Of a DNA stretch of 64,000 bases, positions 8,757 to 17,394 are shown in pieces. Position 1 is the first letter of the stretch. Each line of letters starts with the position of its first letter. The position numbers and the translations under genes were made by a program. Source of the stretch: DAISKN01 sp963716925 (lineage in GTDB: Bacteria; Acidobacteriota; Vicinamibacteria; Marinacidobacterales; SMYC01). The stretch is from positions 186,001 to 250,000 of the forward strand of contig CAVQUX010000014.1 of assembly GCA_963716925.1 (NCBI GenBank), given 5' to 3'. The notes beneath the pieces were generated by a model that ran no database searches, was not told the origin of the DNA, and was given only the letters and a program-made list of their open reading frames with translations.

Positions 8757-8816
8757 TAAAAGCTTTGTGCAGCAATTTCGCTCATCGAGCGCGTTGAACC
8801 GTCCGAGAAACCTAGC

Positions 8817-9245
8817 TTGATATCCGTCGACGCCACCGCTTTCGTCATCATGGCGCTCGTCTTCGCGCTGGTGCTGGTGTTGAAGAGTCTTCTCTTCGAG
8901 CCGCTCGCCCGGACGATGGAGACGCGCAAGGAGCGCATCGACCGCGCGGCGCGCGCCTGGGACGAGGCCCAAAAGACCATCCGGGCCGCCGCCGCCGAGG
9001 TAACCGGCGCGGTGACCGCTGCCCGAAACGAAGGCTACGGTCTTCTCGACCGCGCCCGGACCGAAGCCCTGGCGCACGCGAGGGTGAAGCTCGATTCGAG
9101 CCGTGAGGACGCGCAGAACGAGCTGAACGCCGCGAAAAATGAGCTCGCCGAAGCCTCCGAGCGCGCTGTGCGGGAGCTCGAAGGCCAGGCGGACACCCTG
9201 GCCCGGTCGATCGCGAGCCGAATCCTGGGTCGGGACGTCGCGTGA
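8817..9245 (+). CDS. F0F1 ATP synthase subunit b' (b-type stator)
   Basis: This is one of two b-type stator subunits that link F0 to the F1 head. The 142-residue protein has one N-terminal transmembrane helix (about residues 7-28) followed by a long charged coiled coil rich in Ala, Glu and Arg. The membrane-exit element FEPLARTMETRKERI is family-typical. The start appears to be TTG (ISVDATAF). It overlaps the second b gene by four bases. Tandem b/b' genes imply a heterodimeric stator as in photosynthetic bacteria, some proteobacteria and many acidobacteria. Confidence 0.85.
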   Translation: MISVDATAFVIMALVFALVLVLKSLLFEPLARTMETRKERIDRAARAWDEAQKTIRAAAAEVTGAVTAARNEGYGLLDRARTEALAHARVKLDSSREDAQNELNAAKNELAEASERAVRELEGQADTLARSIASRILGRDVA

Positions 9246-9799
9246 GCCCGACGCGCCGCTCGCTCGTGCCGCTGACCGCGGTCCTCCTGGTCTCCCTCGG
9301 GAGTCCGAGCGGGCTCTTCGCCGCCGAAGGGGGAGAGCTCCCGCGCATCGTCAATTTCTCCATCCTGGCGGTGGTGCTGGTCCTCGTCCTGAGAAAACCG
9401 CTCGCGGAGTTCCTGAACGCCAAGACCGCCCAGATCCGGGAGGAGCTTTCGGAGGCTCGCACCCGGGATGCGAACGCCGCAGTCGAGACGAAGCGAGCGG
9501 AGGAGCTTCTCGCGAGCCTCAATCGCGAAGTGCGGAAGGCGAAGGACGAAGCGATCCGCTCGGCCCAGGCGGAAAAGGAACGGATTCTCAAGACCGCGGA
9601 GCACGAAGCCGCGCGAATCCGCGCCATCGCCAAGAAAGAAATCGAGGCCGAGGTCGAAGCCGGCCGGAGGCGCCTTTTCGCGCGAGCGACGGAGCTCGCC
9701 GTCGAGCTCGCGCAGAAGAAGATCGCGAGCTCGATGACCGACGCGGACCGGGATCGGCTCATCGACCGAAGCGTCGACATTCTCGGGAGGCGGCGTTGA
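9242..9799 (+). CDS. atpF: F0F1 ATP synthase subunit b, with signal-like N-terminus
   Basis: This second b-type stator subunit has 185 residues. The b helix is around PRIVNFSILAVVLVLVLRKPLAEFL (about residues 36-60; the string is split in nature by no gap), followed by a long coiled coil. Ahead of it is an extra hydrophobic segment, RSLVPLTAVLLVSLGSP, ending near an Ala-Ala that looks like a signal peptidase site. Such an extension would place the N-terminus outside before the b helix. The GTG start overlaps the upstream gene and the stop overlaps atpH by TTGA. Confidence 0.85.
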   Translation: MSPTRRSLVPLTAVLLVSLGSPSGLFAAEGGELPRIVNFSILAVVLVLVLRKPLAEFLNAKTAQIREELSEARTRDANAAVETKRAEELLASLNREVRKAKDEAIRSAQAEKERILKTAEHEAARIRAIAKKEIEAEVEAGRRRLFARATELAVELAQKKIASSMTDADRDRLIDRSVDILGRRR

Positions 9800-10401
9800 C
9801 GGAGCCCAGGGGGGAGCGCGCCGAAAGGGCCAAGCAGGCCCGTCGGACCAAGCCCGGCACCCGGGCGGTCGCTGAGCGGTACGCGCGGGCGCTTCTCGAG
9901 GTCGCGCTCGACAAGAACAAGGACCTCGATCGAATCGGTAAGGAGCTCGAGGAATTTCAAGCGCTCCTGGAGCGCGAGAGCGCGCTCGAGGCCGCCCTGG
10001 CCGCGCCCACGATTCCAGCGGCCAAACGGGTCGCCATCCTCGATGCCGTTCTCGCTTCGGCGAAATTCTCGCCCGAGACGCTGAACCTCCTGCGCCTGCT
10101 CGCGAAGAACGAGCGTGTTGCCATCGTTCCCATGCTCGCCGAGAGCTTCCACCGGCTGGTCCTCGAGCATCGACAGATACAGCCGGCGGACGTTCTCTCC
10201 GCGCACGCGCTCTCGGGAGATCAGAAGCAGCGGCTCGCGGGACAGCTCGGTCAGGCCCTGGGAAAGACGATGGAGCTGACCTACCGCACCGATCCGGAAA
10301 TCCTGGGCGGAGTCGTGGTTCGCGTCGGCAACCGTATTTTCGACGCGAGCGTCACCACCCAGCTCCGCCGATTCAAAGAGAAGGCGCTCTCGCGGGTCTG
10401 A
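9796..10401 (+). CDS. atpH: F0F1 ATP synthase subunit delta
   Basis: Delta sits on top of the alpha3beta3 head and anchors the b stalk. The 201-residue protein has the N-terminal helical domain (VAERYARALLEVALDKNKDL) and the C-terminal motif region TYRTDPEILGGVVVRVGNRI that is diagnostic for delta/OSCP. It is about 20 residues longer than usual because of a basic N-terminal extension (RAKQARRTKPGTR). The TTG start overlaps the atpF stop; starting at a later codon is possible. Confidence 0.9.
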   Translation: MTEPRGERAERAKQARRTKPGTRAVAERYARALLEVALDKNKDLDRIGKELEEFQALLERESALEAALAAPTIPAAKRVAILDAVLASAKFSPETLNLLRLLAKNERVAIVPMLAESFHRLVLEHRQIQPADVLSAHALSGDQKQRLAGQLGQALGKTMELTYRTDPEILGGVVVRVGNRIFDASVTTQLRRFKEKALSRV

Positions 10402-10422
10402 CCGCGGCGCTCGAGGAAACCA

Positions 10423-11958
10423 ATGGCGATGGATATCAGGCCTGACGAGATCACGAAGATCCTGAAACAGCAGATCGGCGACTACGAGGCGGACGTCGAC
10501 GTCTCGGAGGTCGGGACGATCGTCTCCACGGGAGACGGAATCGCCCGGGCCCACGGGCTCGAGGGCGTCATGTACGGCGAGCTGGTGGAGCTCCCGAACG
10601 ACGTCTTCGGACTGGCGTTCAACCTCGAAGAGGACGCCGTGGGGCTCGTGCTCTTCGGCGACGTCACCCTCATCAAAGAGGGCGACCAGGTGAAGCGGAC
10701 GCGGAAGATTCTCCAGGTGCCCGCAGGAGAGGAGCTGGTGGGCCGGGTGGTCGACGCTCTCGGAAGGCCTATCGACGGAAAGGGACCGATACACACGAAG
10801 ACGTTCTATCCCGTCGAGCGCATCGCCCCGGGAATCGTGGACCGGCAGCCAGTGAAGGAGCCCCTGCAGACGGGGGTGAAGGCGATCGACGCGATGATTC
10901 CGATCGGTCGCGGCCAGAGAGAGCTCATCATCGGAGATCGCCAGACGGGGAAGACCGCGCTCGCCGTCGACGCCATCATCAACCAGAAGGGCACGGGCGT
11001 CATCTGTGTCTACGTGGCCATCGGTCAGAAGCTCTCGACCGTCGCGCAGGTAGTGAAGACCCTCGAGGAGAACGGGGCGCTCGACCACACCATCGTGGTG
11101 AATGCCTCCGCTTCCGACGCCTCTCCGCTCCAGTACATCGCACCCTATTCGGGCTGCGCGATGGGCGAGTACTTCCTCTATAACAAAGGTCACGCGCTCT
11201 GCATCTACGATGACCTCTCGAAGCACGCGGCCGCGTACCGGGAAGTCTCCCTTCTCCTCAGGAGGCCGCCGGGACGCGAAGCCTACCCCGGCGACGTCTT
11301 CTACCTGCACTCGCGGCTTCTGGAAAGGGCGGCGAAGCTCTCCGACGCGAACGGAGGAGGCTCGCTCACCGCCTTTCCCTTCATCGAGACGCAAGCGGGC
11401 GATCTCTCCGCCTACGTTCCCACGAACGTCATCTCCATCACCGACGGGCAGATCTATCTCGAGGGCGATCTCTTCAACGCCGGCATCCGTCCCGCCATCA
11501 ACGTCGGTAACTCCGTGAGCCGCGTGGGAGGCTCCGCCCAGATCAAAGCCATGCGTCAGGTCGCCGGCACCATTCGTCTGGACCTCGCGCAGTACCGCGA
11601 GATGGCGGCCTTCGCGCAGTTCGGGTCGGACCTCGACAAGGCGACCCAGGCCCAGCTCGCGAAGGGCGAGCGCCTGATGGAGATCCTGAAGCAAGGGCAA
11701 TACGAGCCACTTCCCGTGGAGAAGCAGGTCGCCATCCTGTACGCGGCCAACAAGGGCTACCTCGACGACATCCCCGTCTCGGAGTGCCGCCGGTTCGAAT
11801 CGGAGTTCCACCGCCACCTGGATGACCGACATCCCGGAGTGCTCGGCGACATCCGTGAAAAGAAGACCCTGGACGCGGACCTGGAGGGCAAACTCAAGAT
11901 CGCGCTCGACGAGTTCAAAGGCGCCTTCCAGCGGGAGAAGCAGGAGACCGCGGCCTGA
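10423..11958 (+). CDS. atpA: F0F1 ATP synthase subunit alpha
   Basis: This is the non-catalytic nucleotide-binding subunit of the F1 head. It has 511 residues, normal length. The beta-barrel domain is at residues 25-95 (VGTIVSTGDGIARAHGL), the P-loop GDRQTGKTALAVD lies near residue 172, and the C-terminal helical domain follows. The alpha signature PAINVGNSVSRVGG is complete. It is preceded by an AGGAAACC-type ribosome binding site and lies 21 bases after atpH. Confidence 0.97.
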   Translation: MAMDIRPDEITKILKQQIGDYEADVDVSEVGTIVSTGDGIARAHGLEGVMYGELVELPNDVFGLAFNLEEDAVGLVLFGDVTLIKEGDQVKRTRKILQVPAGEELVGRVVDALGRPIDGKGPIHTKTFYPVERIAPGIVDRQPVKEPLQTGVKAIDAMIPIGRGQRELIIGDRQTGKTALAVDAIINQKGTGVICVYVAIGQKLSTVAQVVKTLEENGALDHTIVVNASASDASPLQYIAPYSGCAMGEYFLYNKGHALCIYDDLSKHAAAYREVSLLLRRPPGREAYPGDVFYLHSRLLERAAKLSDANGGGSLTAFPFIETQAGDLSAYVPTNVISITDGQIYLEGDLFNAGIRPAINVGNSVSRVGGSAQIKAMRQVAGTIRLDLAQYREMAAFAQFGSDLDKATQAQLAKGERLMEILKQGQYEPLPVEKQVAILYAANKGYLDDIPVSECRRFESEFHRHLDDRHPGVLGDIREKKTLDADLEGKLKIALDEFKGAFQREKQETAA

Positions 11959-11982
11959 CCGCGGACCGGACGAGAGCCCAGA

Positions 11983-12852
11983 ATGCCCAGCCTTCGAGAC
12001 CTGAGGCGCCGGACGCGCAGCGTCAAGAACACCCAGCAGATCACCAAGGCCATGAAGATGGTGTCGGCGGCGAAGCTCCGGCGATCGCAGGACGCGATCC
12101 TCTCCGCCCGGCCGTTCGCGAGGAAGATGCTGGAAGTCCTCAACAGCCTGGCAACACGAGCCAATCCCGAAGGCCATCCGCTCCTTCGGGTTCGAGAGCC
12201 GAGGCGAGTCGACGTCGTAATCGTGACCTCCGACAAGGGGCTCTGCGGCTCGTTCAACGCCAACATCCTCAAGACGGCGGAAGCCTTCGTCAAGCGGATG
12301 GAGTGCGAAGATCTGGGCCTCCAGCTGGTCGGGAAGAAAGCCCGCGACTACTTCCGGAGGCGCCGCTACAAGATCCGGCGGGAGTTCGTCGACATCTTCC
12401 GGAACCTCGGCTACGACACCGCCGCCGCCGTCGCCAGGCCGATCATCGAGCGATACTCGGCTCCGGAGTCCGCCGAGGGCGTCGACGCCGTGTTCCTCAT
12501 CTACAACGAGTTCAAGAACGTGATGCAGCAGGACGTGGTCGTCGAGCGGCTCCTCCCTCTCGAGAAGCTCCACTTCGAGCGGAGGGAGGAGGAGCTCGAC
12601 TACATCTACGAGCCCAGTCCGGCGGCGATCTACGACGCGGTGATCCCGCGGCACGTCGAGTACCAGCTCTGGCGCGCTCTCCTGGAGTCGGCGGCGGCCG
12701 AGCACGCCGCGCGGATGACGGCGATGGAGAACGCCACCAAGAACGCCTCGGAGCTGATCGAGCAACTGACGCTCACCATGAACAAGGCGCGCCAGGCGAG
12801 CATCACCAAGGAAATCCTGGAGGTCGTCTCCGGAGCGGAGGCGATCCAGTAA
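11983..12852 (+). CDS. atpG: F0F1 ATP synthase subunit gamma
   Basis: Gamma is the central rotor shaft. The 289-residue protein begins PSLRDLRRRTRSVKNTQQIT and has the conserved KAMKMVSAAKLRR helix, TSDKGLCGSFNANI in the middle, and the C-terminal helix ending in TKEILEVVSGAEAI. All of these are typical. A 115-base gap to atpD, filled by a structured repeat, breaks the otherwise tight operon. Confidence 0.96.
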   Translation: MPSLRDLRRRTRSVKNTQQITKAMKMVSAAKLRRSQDAILSARPFARKMLEVLNSLATRANPEGHPLLRVREPRRVDVVIVTSDKGLCGSFNANILKTAEAFVKRMECEDLGLQLVGKKARDYFRRRRYKIRREFVDIFRNLGYDTAAAVARPIIERYSAPESAEGVDAVFLIYNEFKNVMQQDVVVERLLPLEKLHFERREEELDYIYEPSPAAIYDAVIPRHVEYQLWRALLESAAAEHAARMTAMENATKNASELIEQLTLTMNKARQASITKEILEVVSGAEAIQ

Positions 12853-12871
12853 TGCACCGCTATTGGCAGCG

Positions 12872-12948
12872 GGGCCCGGAGGGCCCCATCCTCCGCGCGC
12901 GCGAGGAGCGCGGGGAGCGAGCCTCGCGAAGAGCGAGGCGAGCACTAA
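12872..12948 (+). repeat. Structured GC-rich repeat, copy 1 (between atpG and atpD)
   Basis: The element starts with the hairpin-forming GGGCCCGGAGGGCCC, has a middle imperfect hairpin around the GAGGA loop, and a third hairpin GCCTCGC-GAAGA-GCGAGGC with a perfect 7-bp stem. It ends GCGAGCACTAA, 19 bases before atpD. Two relatives lie at 22204-22323 and 55122-55193. Confidence 0.85.
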
Positions 12949-12967
12949 TTAAGAAAGAAGCAAACAC

Positions 12968-14398
12968 ATGACCCTTTGGAAACATACCAACGTGGGCCGC
13001 GTGGTCCAGGTCATCGGAAACGTCGTGGACGTGGAGTTCTCGAGCGGGCAGCTTCCCGCGATCTACAACGCCGTCCGCATCGTCGACGAGAAGGAGCTCT
13101 CCTCGGAGAAGCTCGAGATCACCGTTGAGGTCCAGCAGCACCTCGGAGAGAACCGGGTGCGCACCGTGGCGATGCAGCCGACCGAGGGCCTGGTCCGGGG
13201 GATGAAGGCGCTCGACACCGGAGCGCCGATTACCGTTCCCGTGGGTCGAGAAACCCTGGGGCGGGTCATCAACGTCCTCGGCGAGCCGGTGGACAACAAG
13301 GGCCCGGTCAAGGCCGACAAGAGATACCCGATCCACCGCCCCGCCCCCGAGTTCACCCAGCAGAGCACGAAGCTGGAAATGTTCGAAACCGGGATCAAGG
13401 TGGTCGACCTCCTCGAGCCCTACGTCCGCGGCGGCAAGGTCGGTCTCTTCGGCGGTGCGGGCGTCGGCAAGACCGTCATCATCCAGGAGCTGATTCACAA
13501 CATCGCGACCAAGCACGGAGGCTTCTCGGTGTTCGCCGGAGTCGGCGAGCGCACTCGCGAGGGGAACGACCTCTGGCTCGAGATGAAGGAGTCAGGAGTC
13601 CTAGCCAAAGCCGCGCTCATCTACGGCCAGATGAACGAGCCTCCCGGCGTGCGCCTTCGGGTCGCTCTTACCGGCCTCACGGTGGCGGAGTACTTCCGCG
13701 ACGAGGAAGGGCAGGACGTGCTGCTCTTCATCGACAACATCTATCGGTACACTCTCGCGGGGATGGAGGTCTCGGCGCTCCTAGGCCGAATGCCATCGGC
13801 CGTTGGCTACCAGCCGACCCTCGCTTCGGAGATGGGGAACCTCGAAGAGCGCATCACCTCGACCGACAAGGGCTCGATCACGTCGATCCAGGCCATCTAC
13901 GTGCCGGCGGACGACTACACCGACCCGGGGGTGGCGACGACGTTCTCACACCTCGACGCCACGACCAACCTGTCGCGGCAAATCGCCGAGCTCGGAATCT
14001 ACCCCGCGGTGGATCCTCTCGCCTCGACTTCGCGCATCCTCGATCCACGGGTCATCGGCGAGGAGCACTACCGCGTCGCCAAGAACGTGAAGGAGATCCT
14101 GCAGCGATACAAGGACCTCCAGGACATCATCGCCATCCTCGGGATCGACGAGCTCTCCGAGGACGACAAGGTCACCGTCGCCCGGGCGCGCAAGATCCAG
14201 CGCTTCTTCTCGCAGCCGTTCCACGTGGCGGAGCAGTTCACCGGCCGCGCCGGCGTCTACGTCACGCTGGAGGAAACGGTGAAAGGATTCAAGCGCATCG
14301 TGTCGGGCGAGCTCGATCATGTTCCCGAGCAGGCGTTCTACATGGCGGGAGGCATCGAGGAAGTGGTGAAGAACGCCGAGAAGATGGCGGCGGCCTAG
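12968..14398 (+). CDS. atpD: F0F1 ATP synthase subunit beta
   Basis: This is the catalytic subunit of F1. The 476-residue product has the P-loop GGAGVGKTVIIQELIHN (about residues 158-174), the catalytic GERTREGNDLW segment, Walker B LLFIDNIYRYT, and the DELSEDDK element of the C-terminal domain. In the beta signature region SRQIAELGIYPAVDPL is complete. FIDNIYRY replaces the more usual FIDNIFRF. A repeat element directly upstream may affect its expression relative to atpA. Confidence 0.97.
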   Translation: MTLWKHTNVGRVVQVIGNVVDVEFSSGQLPAIYNAVRIVDEKELSSEKLEITVEVQQHLGENRVRTVAMQPTEGLVRGMKALDTGAPITVPVGRETLGRVINVLGEPVDNKGPVKADKRYPIHRPAPEFTQQSTKLEMFETGIKVVDLLEPYVRGGKVGLFGGAGVGKTVIIQELIHNIATKHGGFSVFAGVGERTREGNDLWLEMKESGVLAKAALIYGQMNEPPGVRLRVALTGLTVAEYFRDEEGQDVLLFIDNIYRYTLAGMEVSALLGRMPSAVGYQPTLASEMGNLEERITSTDKGSITSIQAIYVPADDYTDPGVATTFSHLDATTNLSRQIAELGIYPAVDPLASTSRILDPRVIGEEHYRVAKNVKEILQRYKDLQDIIAILGIDELSEDDKVTVARARKIQRFFSQPFHVAEQFTGRAGVYVTLEETVKGFKRIVSGELDHVPEQAFYMAGGIEEVVKNAEKMAAA

Positions 14399-14421
14399 GC
14401 CCCGGAAAGAAGCCGACGACG

Positions 14422-14844
14422 ATGCAGTCCGAGAACGCAATCGAGCTCGAGATCGTGACCCCCGGAGGCGTCGTGGTTCGCGAGTCGGTCGATGAGGTGG
14501 AGGCGCCGGGAGTGGAGGGGCATTTCGGAGTCCTTCCCGGCCACCGCCCCTTCATGAGCCAGCTTCGCGCCGGTGAGCTTCGTTACCGCACCGGGAAGGA
14601 GAACCACTTCGTCGCCGTCCACTGGGGCTTTGCCGAAGTGCTCCCGCACAAGGTCACGGTTCTGGTCGAGACCGCCGAGCGGGCGGAGGACATCGATCTC
14701 AAGCGCGCCGAGACCGCGAGGCGCCGCGCCGAGGAGCGCCTCAAGCAGTTCGGCACCGCGTACGACATGGAAACCGCCCGGGCCGACTTCGAGCGCGCGC
14801 AGGCGAGGCTCGATGCCGCTCAGCTCGCGCAGAAACGCCCATAG
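14422..14844 (+). CDS. atpC: F0F1 ATP synthase subunit epsilon
   Basis: Epsilon is part of the rotor and regulates ATP hydrolysis. The 140-residue protein has the N-terminal beta sandwich (IELEIVTPGGVVVRESVDEV, then the VEGHFGVLPGHRPFMSQL motif) and the C-terminal helical hairpin rich in Ala and Arg. It is the last atp gene. There are no genes for subunits a (atpB) or c (atpE) in the operon or window, so these must be elsewhere. Confidence 0.95.
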   Translation: MQSENAIELEIVTPGGVVVRESVDEVEAPGVEGHFGVLPGHRPFMSQLRAGELRYRTGKENHFVAVHWGFAEVLPHKVTVLVETAERAEDIDLKRAETARRRAEERLKQFGTAYDMETARADFERAQARLDAAQLAQKRP

Positions 14845-14859
14845 TAGAATCGCGGCTGC

Positions 14860-15729
14860 ATGGGCAGCGCCCCGGACATCCGACTGACCTCGCCCGACCC
14901 CCACCCGTTCGTCAAGTGGGCCGGCGGCAAAGGGTCGATCGTCTCCGACATCGCCGCCCGCATTCCCCGCCATGGAAACTTCCGGCGGTACCTGGAGCCC
15001 TTCGTGGGGGCGGGGGCGCTCTTCTTCTGGATGCGCCGCAGTTTTCCCGATCTCGAGTTCCTCATCGCCGATTCGAACGAAGAGCTCATCCATGCTTATC
15101 GCGCGATTCGCGACGACGTCGAACGGGTCCTGGCGAAGCTCGAGAGCCACCAGGCGTTCCATTCCCCGGACCACTACTACAACGTGCGCCGGGCGTCCCC
15201 TCGCGAGCCGGCGGAGCGCGCCGCCCGCTTCATCTATCTCAACCGCACTTGCTACAACGGCCTCTATCGCGTGAACCGCAGGGGGGTCTTCAACGTTCCC
15301 ATCGGGCGTTACGACCGGCCCCGCATCGTGGATCGCGAGAACCTCCTCGCGGTGGCAACGGTCCTAAGGGAAGTCAAGATCGAGGCCGCGGATTTCGAGA
15401 CGGCGACCGAAGGAGCCGGTCCCGGGGATCTCATCTACTTCGATCCGCCCTACCACCCGCTGTCGGAAACCAGCGGGTTCACGAGCTATACCGCGGGAGG
15501 GTTCGGTCTCGACGAGCAGAGGCGGCTGGCGCGCGTCTTCGAGACCCTCTCCCGCCGCGGCGCGTTCATCGTGCTCTCGAACAGCAGCTCGGATCTCGTG
15601 AGGGAGCTCTACGAGTCCCTGGACCCGCGCCCGCGCATGGACGAGATCCAGGTCCCGCGCGCGATCAACTCCAATGCGAAATCGCGGGGACCCGTCCCCG
15701 AGCTATTGATCTACTCCGTCGCGGAGTAG
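14860..15729 (+). CDS. Dam-family N6-adenine DNA methyltransferase
   Basis: This D12-class (PF02086) enzyme transfers methyl from SAM to adenine in DNA, probably in GATC-like sites by family analogy. The 289-residue protein has the three expected motifs: PFVKWAGGKGSIV at residue 18, FVGAGALFFWM (motif I) near 48 and the catalytic IYFDPPYHPL near 190. There is no cognate restriction enzyme beside it, so it looks like an orphan methylase. It begins 15 bases after atpC and could be read from the atp operon. The next gene is broken by mobile DNA. Specificity cannot be told from sequence alone. Confidence 0.88.
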   Translation: MGSAPDIRLTSPDPHPFVKWAGGKGSIVSDIAARIPRHGNFRRYLEPFVGAGALFFWMRRSFPDLEFLIADSNEELIHAYRAIRDDVERVLAKLESHQAFHSPDHYYNVRRASPREPAERAARFIYLNRTCYNGLYRVNRRGVFNVPIGRYDRPRIVDRENLLAVATVLREVKIEAADFETATEGAGPGDLIYFDPPYHPLSETSGFTSYTAGGFGLDEQRRLARVFETLSRRGAFIVLSNSSSDLVRELYESLDPRPRMDEIQVPRAINSNAKSRGPVPELLIYSVAE

Positions 15730-15736
15730 TCTCTGG

Positions 15737-15820
15737 ATGATGTCCCCGGCCCTTCTGCTCCTCGTCGCGCTCGCCCCCTCCGAGGACTGGCCACAGTTTC
15801 TCGGCCCCGGAGCGCAACGG
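15737..15820 (+). pseudogene. Truncated N-terminus of a PQQ-type beta-propeller protein
   Basis: The frame opens MMSPALLLLVALAP, a short signal peptide, then SEDWPQFLGPGAQ, the hallmark opening of outer-membrane or periplasmic PQQ-like beta-propeller proteins (usually WPQFRGPxxxG). Similarity stops within about 28 codons where transposase-like sequence takes over. The rest of the gene is missing. This is a family-based reading of a very short fragment. Confidence 0.55.
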
Positions 15821-15821
15821 G

Positions 15822-16214
15822 TCGACGTCCGAGCGGGCGGTCATCGAGGCCTGGAAAGAAAGCGGGCGTCTCCGCAAAAGGCGTAGTCTGAGCTTCCGCC
15901 ATCTGCGCGCCTGCTACCCCGCAAGCGTCTGGACACCGACCGAATCGTCCTGGCTCAATCTCATCGAAGCCCACTTCGGCGTGTTGAAACGCTTCACCCT
16001 CGCGAACACCGACGACCTCGACCACATCACCCGCCGTCGCCGCATCTACCGCTATCTCCGTTACCGCCACCGGCGGCTCGGCAACACAGTCACCCCTCTC
16101 AACCGCATCCACTCGATTACGTCGGTCAAGTTGGAACACACTCCAGGCAAGATCGCTGCCGGAATCGAGTTAGGCGACACGCCCCTACACTTCAACGCCC
16201 CATCGTGCCTGTAA
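15822..16214 (+). mobile_element. IS630-type transposase remnant (C-terminal catalytic end)
   Basis: An open frame without a start reads through SVWTPTESSWLNLIEAHFGVL, the last catalytic block of IS630/Tc1-like DDE transposases (the Glu in LNLIE is the third acid). It continues with RRRRIYRYLRYRHRRLGN. The first two catalytic Asp blocks are absent, so this cannot be active. It truncates the PQQ-type gene on the left and meets the end of a monooxygenase gene on the right, overlapping it by 23 bases tail to tail. No terminal inverted repeats are obvious. Confidence 0.75.
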
Positions 16215-17394
16215 GCCGCCGCATGTTCTCCTGTGAGAAGAACTCGGGGATCGGCACGGTGCCGGCGATGGTTCCGAGGAAGCGGCCGGACTGCTCCTCG
16301 TTGTCCCGCAACGCGGCAAAGAGGCTCTGCATATCTGAGGGCGGCGGCTGAAGCTTCGCCAGGTCACAAGTCAGCTGATACATCGGCATCACCGCTTCGT
16401 TGCGCTTTTGTTCGTAGCCGGCGAGCGCGTCCTCGGTCGAAAGGCGTCCCGCGAACGCGTCGTCGATCGCGTCCGCGAGCAACTCGGAGTCACGGAACGC
16501 ATCGGTCATCCCCTGCGCGGTGATCGGATCCTTGTGGTAGCCGGCGTCCCCAACTAGCGCCCAGCCAGGCCCATATGGCCGGCGGAAAAAGCCGCGCTGA
16601 TCGGCGCTGCCCCGGAACTTCTCGGCGCGAGATCCCGCACGGACACGCTCAGCGAGGCTTGGAACCATGTCCAGCGCCCCCGTGAACTGTCCTTCGATGT
16701 CGGCACGAACCTGGGGGAAGGCGGTCACGGGCCAGTAGACGATCATCATCGTCAACCCGTCGTTGGTAGGTGCGGCGATCAGCATGCGTTCCGGTCGCGG
16801 GTACAGCTCCACGGCTCGCATCGGCACATTGCTCCAGTACGTGTAGTAGGCGCAGCTGGATGCCGGCTGCTCATCGTACGTGGGAGCTCCAACCCTCCGC
16901 GCGATCACCGAGCGCACGCCGTCGGCGCCGACGACGATGCGAGCCTCCTCATGCACGAGGCTGCCGCCCTGCGACCGGCCGCGGATCCCCGTTACGCGCT
17001 CGCCGTCGGTGACGAGCTCCTCGACCGAGAAATGTTCACGGACCTCGACGCCGGCGTCGACCGCGGCATCGAGCAGGATCTTGTCCAGGATCGTGCGACG
17101 CGGCGCATAGCCCGCCGTGATGCCGTCGGCCGGGGGTGGGGATCCGGTCAGTGCGAATGGTCCGACGTCGAAAACCTGCCGCTCGACTGGCGGACAGCCC
17201 GATGCCACGACCTTGTCCAGAAGGCCCCAGCGGTGCAGCTTGGCGACGCCGGGCTGGTGAATGTAGTGAGCCGACAACGTGTCGCTGGGGAAGCCCGCCT
17301 TGTCGAGGAGTAGGACGCGGTGTCCTTTCCGGGCAAGCAGCATGGCGGTGGGCGAGCCTGCGCAGCGGGCGCCTACAACAATGGCATCGTACAT
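16192..17394 (-). CDS. FAD-dependent monooxygenase/oxidoreductase (PHBH fold)
   Basis: The 400-residue protein is a group A flavoprotein. The N-terminal Rossmann motif MYDAIVVGARCAGSPTAMLL binds the FAD ADP part. A DG-type motif is seen as VVGADGVRSVIARRVG near residue 150, and the GD motif as ALVGDAGYHKDPITAQGM near residue 275. Such enzymes hydroxylate or dehydrogenate aromatic or polyketide-like substrates; the substrate here is unknown. An AGGAGGAAGAC site precedes the ATG. It stands alone, with transposase debris on one side and gene tails on the other, so acquisition by transfer is likely. Confidence 0.85.
   Translation of the reverse strand: MYDAIVVGARCAGSPTAMLLARKGHRVLLLDKAGFPSDTLSAHYIHQPGVAKLHRWGLLDKVVASGCPPVERQVFDVGPFALTGSPPPADGITAGYAPRRTILDKILLDAAVDAGVEVREHFSVEELVTDGERVTGIRGRSQGGSLVHEEARIVVGADGVRSVIARRVGAPTYDEQPASSCAYYTYWSNVPMRAVELYPRPERMLIAAPTNDGLTMMIVYWPVTAFPQVRADIEGQFTGALDMVPSLAERVRAGSRAEKFRGSADQRGFFRRPYGPGWALVGDAGYHKDPITAQGMTDAFRDSELLADAIDDAFAGRLSTEDALAGYEQKRNEAVMPMYQLTCDLAKLQPPPSDMQSLFAALRDNEEQSGRFLGTIAGTVPIPEFFSQENMRRLTGTMGR

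Noticed and set aside
8848..12945. A minus-strand open frame of 1365 codons across the ATP synthase genes
   Set aside because: It is antisense to six well-recognised atp genes and is Arg/Glu/Leu-rich low-information sequence. High GC content produces such shadows.
12872..12948. Intrinsic terminator between atpG and atpD
   Set aside because: Stems are strong, but there is no T-run after them, and the element lies within an operon whose downstream gene is essential.
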